In this document: in pieces, positions 1 through 5,158 of the stretch
Position numbering within the stretch: position 1 is the first letter of the stretch
How the letters are laid out: each line of letters begins with the position of its first letter
Assembly: GCA_900547615.1 (NCBI GenBank)
Contig: URHH01000153.1
Span: 1 to 5,681 of the forward strand
Origin: an uncultured Blautia sp.
GTDB taxonomy: Bacteria > Bacillota > Clostridia > Lachnospirales > Lachnospiraceae
Reading direction: 5' to 3'
DNA: 5,681 nucleotides
Translations under genes and position numbers: made by a program
Notes under the pieces: generated by a model
What the model was told of the DNA's origin: nothing
Database searches by the model: none
What the model saw: the letters and a program-made list of their open reading frames with translations, nothing else

Positions 1-352
1 TTGCGGCGGGCTGCAGATCGGGATGGTCTTGAAGCCGTATAACACCTGACGCACTTAATGCTTCCATATCCATATATGTATAGCACTTCGGTATGGAATT
101 ATAAGAGTAGCTGTTGATCTGAAGCTCTCCCACCTGGTCAAGAGGAACGTATGCCACTCCGAAAATTTCATTGATGATCTGAAAACTGACGTCTGAAATC
201 ACGTCAATGGGACCGTGTATGTTCTGTACGTATTTTACGAGAAAATCCCCGTAGTCCTGGCTCTGGGCGGGCACTGCCGCCAAAGCCTGAACTGCAGGGA
301 TTCTTTCCTGTGATGTAATTGTCTTCCCCTCAAAATCTTCCGCTGTCAGCAT
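1..352 (-). CDS. S8 (subtilisin-like) serine peptidase, N-terminal propeptide region, partial
   Basis: Seen: an open frame of 117 codons runs from ATG at 352 to the window edge without a stop. A GGAG ribosome site (359-362) lies 6 bases upstream. The translation begins MLTAEDFEGKT and later contains YGDFLVKYVQNI, FGVAYVPLDQVGELQINSYS and SIPKCYTYMDMEALSASGV. From family knowledge, a segment of the type 'IPxxYxxxDxxALxASG', just before where 'GxGVxIGIxDTGID' should start, is typical of clostridial S8 peptidases with a Csp-like prodomain. The catalytic Asp, His and Ser all lie beyond position 1, so activity versus pseudoprotease cannot be judged. Recognition rests on the propeptide only. The frame stays open upstream to a TAG at 422-424, but the ribosome site favours ATG 352. 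It sits 52 bases behind the RloB-family gene and has no convincing promoter of its own, so it probably depends on read-through. Confidence 0.68.
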   Translation of the reverse strand, partial: MLTAEDFEGKTITSQERIPAVQALAAVPAQSQDYGDFLVKYVQNIHGPIDVISDVSFQIINEIFGVAYVPLDQVGELQINSYSYNSIPKCYTYMDMEALSASGVIRLQDHPDLQPAA

Positions 353-361
353 GGCATTCTC

Positions 362-381
362 CAAACAGATAACCTTGGTAC
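362..381. repeat. Imperfect direct repeat flanking the defence cassette, left copy
   Basis: The plus-strand sequence is CAAACAGATAACCTTGGTAC. It shares the exact 9-mer CAAACAGAT with 2357-2365, and after a short gapped stretch both copies continue with CTTG and GTAC. This copy touches the ribosome site of the S8 gene (359-362) and lies just beyond the RloB stop at 405. Together the two copies enclose both cassette genes and their promoter, as expected if the segment had been inserted or exchanged by recombination. The match is short and imperfect, so chance is not excluded. Confidence 0.5.
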
Positions 382-404
382 AGACTATGCAAAGGGGAGT
401 CGTT

Positions 405-1055
405 TTATGAGACGAGAGTTTCTATCAAATGATGCACCTCTGTAAATGGATTGGCTGTTATTCCCAAAGGCAATACCCTTCCATTTCTTAAATGGTATTC
501 TTCCAGTTTCCTGGCTCTTTGCCCCGCTTCACCTAAATTATTTTCCAATGTTAAAAATACATCATCAGCTTTTTCATAATTCGGAATATGTTCCACTAAA
601 AGTTTTCTAACTGCTTCGTAATCCTTCAAAAAACCAGTCGTATATCTGAAATGCAACAAATACCACAATTCGAAACAAGGATTGGATATGATCATTTCCA
701 TACCTTTTTGTTTTGCCAGTTTTCTTGCATGAGTCAAAGCTATATCCTTTTTCTCGATTGGATTCGGATTGTTATAATTCACATCGCCATCTGCCACAAT
801 CCAGATAGTATCGCCATTTTCAGAAGACAAATCACTTTTATCCCGATATTCTTTTGTTTTCCTGATGAGACTGTTATAATCCGTTTCACCAGCGCTCGTT
901 CTGCTTCCGACTACACGCACATCTATATTCTTTTGGCGGGTACGAAAATGATTAAAATACCCCGGTTCTGTCTTTGCCCCTTCTGTCACGATCAGAACAA
1001 CCGGTTTTACTTTTCTTTTTCTGGAACCTCTTTTTTCAATACTTCCTCTTGCCAT
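405..1055 (-). CDS. RloB-family TOPRIM protein, probable effector of a two-gene phage-defence system
   Basis: The 216-residue protein fits the RloB family, which has a TOPRIM-like fold. Visible motifs in order are a strongly basic N-terminus (residues 1-18, including RKRK); the first TOPRIM acid in IVTEG (E25) with E30 and YF (33-34); the DxD acids in VADGD (D89, D91); and SNPCFELW (124-131), the most characteristic RloB motif. These acids would bind divalent metal, as in TOPRIM nucleases. Known relatives: RloB-type proteins pair with AAA ATPases in AbiL-like abortive infection systems, and the TOPRIM partner in PARIS (DUF4435) cuts tRNA. That this protein cuts nucleic acid is inference. The gene overlaps the ATPase stop by one base (TAATG) with GGGAG 7 bases upstream, so translation is probably coupled and stoichiometric. 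No membrane segment or signal peptide is seen. The length is normal for the family and the reading frame is intact. Confidence 0.88.
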   Translation of the reverse strand: MARGSIEKRGSRKRKVKPVVLIVTEGAKTEPGYFNHFRTRQKNIDVRVVGSRTSAGETDYNSLIRKTKEYRDKSDLSSENGDTIWIVADGDVNYNNPNPIEKKDIALTHARKLAKQKGMEMIISNPCFELWYLLHFRYTTGFLKDYEAVRKLLVEHIPNYEKADDVFLTLENNLGEAGQRARKLEEYHLRNGRVLPLGITANPFTEVHHLIETLVS

Positions 1056-2263
1056 TACAGCACTCCCTTCTTGATAAACGGAATCGCACCATAACGCCCC
1101 AACAAATAACCTTTTTCTACCTTTGCATCTTTACGAACTGAAAAATCATACAGAGAAAACAAATCCGTTGCGACACACTTTTCGTCTTTTTCTGTAAACC
1201 AAATCTGGTCTCTTCTGAACATATCTAAATCAAGAAGGTTCGTATTATGTGATGTAAAAATAAGCTGTGCTCCTCTTGGATTATAATCCTGACTGTTAAA
1301 CATCATCACCAAATGTTTCATTAAAAGCGGGTGAAGGTGCGCATCCATTTCATCAGCTACCAATAATCCACCCTCCTCCAGTACATTTTTTACAATTCCT
1401 GCCAATTTAAAATAACTGTTTGTACCATCTGATTCTTCGGTCATATTCAGGACAAAGGACTGACTTTTTCCATTTTCGTCCTCTACCAGATGAATTGCAT
1501 CAATATTAATATATTCTTCCTCATTTTTTACTAAGCATTGCAAATTGCTCTTCTCTCTGATTTGCAGAGACTGGATTCCAAAATCTGCCACTCGAAGCAT
1601 ATCTGTGATGGCAGAGCGGTATTCATCATCATAAAGCTTCTCTGCATCTATACCATAAGCATCTGCAATAGAATTTTTTGTTAGAATTTTACAAGATGCA
1701 AACCACTCAAATACAGGCACCACTTTTTTGTAATTCCAATTTGAAGCCACAGACAGATAAAGTTTATTTGGTGACGTTCGTTCTCGAAGTGTCATCTGCT
1801 CTTCTACATCAGTTGTAAAACGATAATCGTTTGTATTTTTGCGCTCAAAAATAATTGCCTGCCTGCCATTAGGATAATAATAAAGATACTCCTCTTCAAC
1901 TTTTTTATCTGTCACAGCAAAACCATAAGCGTACCGAATATCATCGACAGTAAATATCACTTCAAAATTACTGGGCTTTTCCAGAGTTTCCGAAGAAAAT
2001 TTAAACGGTATCCTGTCGATTGGTTTATGAAGCTGCTTCTCATGTGATGTCAATACATAATTTACCATAAACCAGAAAGCGTTCAGCACATTCGATTTTC
2101 CAGACGCATTCGCACCATAAATAACTGCTGATTTTAGGCAGGCTGCTTTTTTTTGTGTAGTGATCAAATGTTCCATATGCTGCGTATCATTACTTGCCAG
2201 CATGGATAATACAATTTTCTCTTTTAGAGAAAGATAATTCTCTGCCGAAAATTGAATCAGCAT
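1055..2263 (-). CDS. AAA/ABC-type ATPase of the RloA (AAA_21/AAA_15) class, probable sensor of a defence pair
   Basis: This 402-residue protein has a complete ABC-type nucleotide-binding fold. It starts with FSAENYLSLKEK, the usual 'N-F-S' opening strand of SMC/RecF-like ATPases. Walker A is GANASGKS (50-57). A signature-like segment ESDGT (277-281) is followed by YFKLAG. Walker B is LLVADE (300-305, E305 the likely catalytic base), followed by HLHP, and the switch histidine is in FTSHN (H339). The C-terminal LLGRYGAIP (387-395) is a recurrent tail in this family. The insert between Walker A and the signature (about 60-270) is where such ATPases dimerise or bind partners. Known: these ATPases pair with RloB or DUF4435 TOPRIM proteins in anti-phage systems. 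Inference: it senses infection and controls the downstream effector. The start is fixed by AAGGAGG 8 bases upstream, and the gene is the first of its transcript. Confidence 0.9.
   Translation of the reverse strand: MLIQFSAENYLSLKEKIVLSMLASNDTQHMEHLITTQKKAACLKSAVIYGANASGKSNVLNAFWFMVNYVLTSHEKQLHKPIDRIPFKFSSETLEKPSNFEVIFTVDDIRYAYGFAVTDKKVEEEYLYYYPNGRQAIIFERKNTNDYRFTTDVEEQMTLRERTSPNKLYLSVASNWNYKKVVPVFEWFASCKILTKNSIADAYGIDAEKLYDDEYRSAITDMLRVADFGIQSLQIREKSNLQCLVKNEEEYINIDAIHLVEDENGKSQSFVLNMTEESDGTNSYFKLAGIVKNVLEEGGLLVADEMDAHLHPLLMKHLVMMFNSQDYNPRGAQLIFTSHNTNLLDLDMFRRDQIWFTEKDEKCVATDLFSLYDFSVRKDAKVEKGYLLGRYGAIPFIKKGVL
1063..1069 (-). promoter_or_regulatory. Ribosome binding site inside the ATPase 3' end, for the RloB gene
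   Basis: AAGGGAG lies 7 bases before ATG 1055, within the last codons of the ATPase gene. Together with the TAATG stop-start overlap it supports re-initiation by ribosomes finishing the ATPase, which ties the amount of TOPRIM effector to its ATPase partner. Confidence 0.7.
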
Positions 2264-2271
2264 TATATCGA

Positions 2272-2278
2272 CCTCCTT
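2272..2278 (-). promoter_or_regulatory. Strong ribosome binding site of the ATPase gene
   Basis: AAGGAGG, an almost perfect anti-Shine-Dalgarno match, sits 8 bases upstream of ATG 2263. It decides the start of the ATPase and predicts efficient translation of the cassette. Confidence 0.85.
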
Positions 2279-2296
2279 AAATCTCTATATGCAGTT

Positions 2297-2325
2297 ATTA
2301 TATCCTTATTTTTGTGAAAATTCAA
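2297..2325 (-). promoter_or_regulatory. SigmaA-type promoter of the ATPase-RloB cassette
   Basis: Read on the minus strand, TTGAAT (2325-2320) and TATAAT (2302-2297) are separated by exactly 17 bases. The -10 is a perfect consensus, and the -35 matches the first three conserved bases and the A. The predicted transcript start is near 2290, about 27 bases before the ATPase start codon. The bases upstream of the -35 (about 2328-2350) are very A/T-rich and could act as an UP element. No clear operator palindrome is visible, so expression looks constitutive by sequence. Confidence 0.75.
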
Positions 2326-2356
2326 CGTAACTTTAAAATAAATTTCTATTATCGAA

Positions 2357-2378
2357 CAAACAGATTTTAATCTTGTAC
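2357..2378. repeat. Imperfect direct repeat flanking the defence cassette, right copy
   Basis: This copy begins CAAACAGAT (2357-2365), the same nine bases in the same orientation as 362-370, and ends CTTGTAC, against CTTGGTAC in the left copy. It lies between the GH20 stop (2384) and the cassette promoter (2297-2325). On the minus strand it contains a weak A/T hairpin (AGATT, AA, AATCT) with no proper U-tract. Confidence 0.5.
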
Positions 2379-2383
2379 CTTTC

Positions 2384-4300
2384 TCAACCCCCTTCCATAT
2401 TCCCTGCGGAAATCATTCTGTCCCATAGATTTGATACGCGGCATGGCAAAAGCTCCGCCTCAAGTTCCTCAATCTGCTCCAGTTTTCCATCTGTAAAATC
2501 TTTGAGTCTTGCCGCTTCCGAGCGGGCGCGGGCAGAAACACCGGCAAACCGAATATCGAGCAGCTCATACCCGAACGGCTTATACTCTTCCATCCATAAT
2601 TTCTGACGCTGGATTCTTAAGTTTTCCGCCAGCTCTCCTATCCTTAACAATTCCTGCCTGAAATCACGCAATTTTTCTTTATCATCTGCCTGATACGCAT
2701 TTCGTATCCTTTTATTTATATTTGCCTTTTTGCTCAAAAGTTCTGCCAGGATTTTATAATATTTAAAAAGCTCCCGGTCTTCTGCTTCCCCGGATTTTTC
2801 CTCCACTATTTTTGAGAGCTTATCTTTCAGCATTTCATACTGCTTCTGCATTTCTTCTTCACAGCAGCTCTCAGACGCAATTCCCATAAAATTATCCTCG
2901 TAAAAAATAATTTTTGACGGATTTTCGCAGTCTTTATTATATTCTGTTAAATCAAGAGTCTGCTCCAGCTCTTCCTTTTTATACTTTCGATTATCAAACG
3001 CGTCCAGAAGACAATACTGCTCCCATTTTCTTTTCAGAACAAATGCAAATCTTTCTGCTACCCAGTCTTTATCCGGCAGTGCACTGAACCCAAATTCCCC
3101 GAAAAGAGCCAGCGTCGGGAGAAGCGTTTCAAGAGGCGTCTCTGCACTGTTGTCCATCCAGGCTGTACAAAATACGTCCCTGATTCCTTTATTCTGGCAC
3201 GCCCTCAAAGCGTCCAGGGTTGTCCGGACAGCCTTGCTGATCCCCGGCGCAATCCCGTTCCATGTCCATGCCCCGCCTGCAAATACAACAGGATTTCCCA
3301 TTTTCTGATGAAGATTTAAATATTTTTCATAAAAGGGAACGCCCTCATGGTAATAATCCCAGTAGCAAAGCGTAGTTTCTGAGGAAAGATTCTCCTTATT
3401 TAAAGGCTCTGCATCTTCCGCCAGACCGTAATATCCTTCTGAACCAAAATTAAATTTCAGGTACATATCTGACCAGATAATCGGGCTTAACTCCCTGTTT
3501 CTGCACTCCTCTGTCAGCCATTCAAGATGACGTTTCATAACAGCAGCCGGATTTTGCCAGCCGTTTTTATCCAGGAATCTTCCCCTGCCCAGATGCTCCG
3601 CTTCGTCCATTCCCAGATGAACAATCCCACAGGAAAAACACTCTTTTACCGTATCGAGAAGCGCTTTTAAAAGTGCCTCTGTCTCCGGTATCTCAAGAAG
3701 AAGAATATCGTCAATATCTCTGTATTTTTCAAATGCAGGCTGCTTTAACGCGCTCCTTAAATGCGCCAATGTCTGAATACACGGGATCAGCGTAACGCCA
3801 AACTGTTTTCCGAACGCATCGCACTCTTTCATCTCCTCTTTTGTGAAACGTCCCCGTAAATATCCCCAATATGGATAGCCTTCGATTTCCAGCGTATCTT
3901 CCACATATAAGTAAAGACGGTTCATTCCAAATGCAGCAAGGTGCACAATGTATTTTTTTATTGTATTTACAGTCGGCACACAATTTCTGGAACAGTCCAG
4001 CATCACTCCATTGGAATCAAAATATACCTTTTCTTCTCTGTCCCAGGACTCCTTTTCAATATTTTGAAGAACCAGAGAGACGCCCCTGAAAAAATGCGCC
4101 TTTTCATGAAAAGAAATGCTGCAGTTTTTCCCGTCTTTTTTTACCTTTAAAGTCTCCTCTTCACATGGTTCTGCCAGAATGCAAATATCTGCATTCTGCT
4201 TTTCCTCAGTCAAAGTAAAATTATGTGCAGATAAAAGAATTTCCAGACCGGATTTTAATTCTTCCTGTCTGTTTTCAAGATAAACGGTTCTTGCTTCCAT
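2384..4300 (-). CDS. Cytosolic family GH20 beta-N-acetylhexosaminidase
   Basis: The enzyme should remove terminal beta-linked GlcNAc or GalNAc by substrate-assisted catalysis. The decisive motif is HLGMDEAEHLG, with the GH20 Asp-Glu catalytic pair at D232-E233. The order is an N-terminal alpha/beta domain (about 1-95), then the TIM barrel starting at VMLDCSRNCVPT (99-110), with LYLYVED (129-135), IQTLAHL (175-181), IWSDMY (275-280), CYWDYY (312-317) and GGAWTW (342-347) forming the expected barrel strands. A long charged helical region (about 415-620) follows. This layout, with no signal peptide, resembles the intracellular GH20C/Hex1T-like enzymes, so imported oligosaccharides are the likely substrate. 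The start is ATG 4300 with GAGGG (4307-4311) 6 bases upstream. It has its own promoter and no good terminator behind it. GlcNAc versus GalNAc or galactosamine preference cannot be told. Confidence 0.9.
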   Translation of the reverse strand: MEARTVYLENRQEELKSGLEILLSAHNFTLTEEKQNADICILAEPCEEETLKVKKDGKNCSISFHEKAHFFRGVSLVLQNIEKESWDREEKVYFDSNGVMLDCSRNCVPTVNTIKKYIVHLAAFGMNRLYLYVEDTLEIEGYPYWGYLRGRFTKEEMKECDAFGKQFGVTLIPCIQTLAHLRSALKQPAFEKYRDIDDILLLEIPETEALLKALLDTVKECFSCGIVHLGMDEAEHLGRGRFLDKNGWQNPAAVMKRHLEWLTEECRNRELSPIIWSDMYLKFNFGSEGYYGLAEDAEPLNKENLSSETTLCYWDYYHEGVPFYEKYLNLHQKMGNPVVFAGGAWTWNGIAPGISKAVRTTLDALRACQNKGIRDVFCTAWMDNSAETPLETLLPTLALFGEFGFSALPDKDWVAERFAFVLKRKWEQYCLLDAFDNRKYKKEELEQTLDLTEYNKDCENPSKIIFYEDNFMGIASESCCEEEMQKQYEMLKDKLSKIVEEKSGEAEDRELFKYYKILAELLSKKANINKRIRNAYQADDKEKLRDFRQELLRIGELAENLRIQRQKLWMEEYKPFGYELLDIRFAGVSARARSEAARLKDFTDGKLEQIEELEAELLPCRVSNLWDRMISAGNMEGG

Positions 4301-4341
4301 AAAAATCCCTCGCTTTTTGTTTTGTCGTTTTGTATTATCCT

Positions 4342-4370
4342 ATTATAATTCCTGTATGTTCTACAGTAAA
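4342..4370 (-). promoter_or_regulatory. Promoter of the GH20 gene with an internal palindrome (candidate operator)
   Basis: On the minus strand, TTTACT (4370-4365) and a perfect TATAAT (4347-4342) are 17 bases apart. A 15-bp inverted repeat, CTGTA-TGTTC-TACAG on the plus strand (4352-4366), fills most of the spacer and overlaps the -35. A repressor bound there would block RNA polymerase, which suits a catabolic glycosidase. The factor is unknown. The site does not fit the CcpA cre consensus or the Bacillus-type LexA box. Confidence 0.6.
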
Positions 4371-4373
4371 TAC

Positions 4374-4400
4374 AAAAAGAGACTTTTTCAAGCCTCTTTT
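4374..4400 (-). terminator. Intrinsic terminator at the end of lgt
   Basis: On the minus strand AAAAGAGGCTT (4400-4390), a GAAA tetraloop (4389-4386) and AAGTCTCTTTT (4385-4375) form an 11-bp stem with one G.U pair. The 3' arm ends in a T run (4378-4374). The lgt stop codon (4388-4390) is inside the hairpin. The A/T ends of the stem also give a T-run on the other strand, so it could work weakly both ways. It separates the lgt transcript from the GH20 promoter immediately behind it. Confidence 0.85.
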
Positions 4401-5158
4401 CTCATATTTCTCTTCTTCCTCAGCAAAAGAAACATTCCCACTCCTGCCAGTCCTGTGAAAATAGAAATAAACTGCGATGTGGAAAGCGCCCCCACGCTTC
4501 CTCTTATTAAATCTCCCCGGAAAAATTCCAGGATAAAACGCCCCGTGCTGTAACATACAAGGTAGGCTGCCGCCACTTCTCCGTCTGTTTTTTTATGCTT
4601 CGCTATATACAAAAGCAGCGCAAAATGAAGAAAATCAAGGACGCTGGAATAAATCTGCGTAGGAATCAGCGGCACGCCGTTCGGCGCAAAATCAGAATCT
4701 CGAAACGTAATGGAAAAGGGACAACTCGTCTCTCTTCCGTAACAGCACCCTGCAAGGAAACACCCGATTCTTCCAAAGCCCTGAGCAAGGGCAACCGACG
4801 GCATCACAAGATCAAAAAAAGCGAGGAAATTCAGCTTTTTCACTCTGGCGTAAATATATCCTGCAAAGATTCCGCCTATTATTCCGCCGTACACAACAAA
4901 TCCGTCCATCATGTTTTTGAGATAATACAGAGGGTCTTCCAAAACGTCTTTCCACTCTGTGATCCAGAAGAGAAGCTTTGCAGAAAGAAAGCCTCCAAGC
5001 ACACACCAGATTACAATATAAAAAACGTGCTCATATGGCAGCCCCTGTTTTCTGGCTCTGCATTCTGTCACAATGTACGCTGCGAAAATTCCAATGGCAA
5101 TCATAAGCCCGTATCCATATACAGTAAACGGACCGATTGTCAATAACTCATTTTTCAT
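4388..5158 (-). CDS. lgt: Prolipoprotein diacylglyceryl transferase
   Basis: Lgt moves a diacylglyceryl group from phosphatidylglycerol to the lipobox cysteine of prolipoproteins in the cytoplasmic membrane. Family marks in the 256-residue product (numbered from ATG 5158) are the opening IGPFTVYGYGLMIAIGI, GFVVYGGIIGG (86-96), GFGRIGCFLAGCCYG (127-141, with essential-type R130), PTQIYSS (166-172) and STGRFILEFFRGD (204-216). About seven hydrophobic membrane segments are visible. Where E. coli Lgt has His103 this protein has Tyr90, and the classical GNFxN part of the signature is replaced by GCFLAGCC. Both are, to my knowledge, seen in clostridial Lgt proteins. A TTG at 5161 is in frame, but ATG 5158 has AAGGAG at an ideal 6-base distance and is preferred. 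The gene overlaps the upstream arginase-fold gene by 11 bases, so translation is probably coupled. Confidence 0.93.
   Translation of the reverse strand: MKNELLTIGPFTVYGYGLMIAIGIFAAYIVTECRARKQGLPYEHVFYIVIWCVLGGFLSAKLLFWITEWKDVLEDPLYYLKNMMDGFVVYGGIIGGIFAGYIYARVKKLNFLAFFDLVMPSVALAQGFGRIGCFLAGCCYGRETSCPFSITFRDSDFAPNGVPLIPTQIYSSVLDFLHFALLLYIAKHKKTDGEVAAAYLVCYSTGRFILEFFRGDLIRGSVGALSTSQFISIFTGLAGVGMFLLLRKKRNMRKEA

Noticed and set aside
353..404. Promoter for the S8 gene (TTGCAT ... TATCTG on the minus strand)
   Set aside because: The spacing is only about 15 bases and the -10 is poor. There is no support beyond chance similarity.
353..424. Upstream extension of the S8 gene to the in-frame TTG at 364-362 or further
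   Set aside because: The frame is open to 422, but ATG 352 has GGAG at 6 bases. The upstream codons would overlap the RloB gene and show no conserved residues.
651..1094. Plus-strand open frame of 147 codons
   Set aside because: It is antisense to the RloB gene and the end of the ATPase gene, has a Phe/Ile/Cys-rich shadow composition, and no family is recognised.
2358..2374. Hairpin after the GH20 stop (AGATT, AA, AATCT on the minus strand followed by GTTTGTT) as a terminator
   Set aside because: The stem is about 5 bp of mostly A/T with a 2-base loop and an interrupted T run. It is too weak, so read-through into the cassette is assumed.
3729..3983. 84-codon minus-strand frame inside the GH20 gene
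   Set aside because: It is an alternate-frame shadow of the GH20 catalytic barrel, whose own frame carries the conserved motifs.
4595..5146. Plus-strand open frame of 183 codons
   Set aside because: It lies wholly antisense to lgt, which has clear family motifs. The translation is Lys/Arg/Ser-rich with no recognisable domain, and no ribosome site or promoter supports it.
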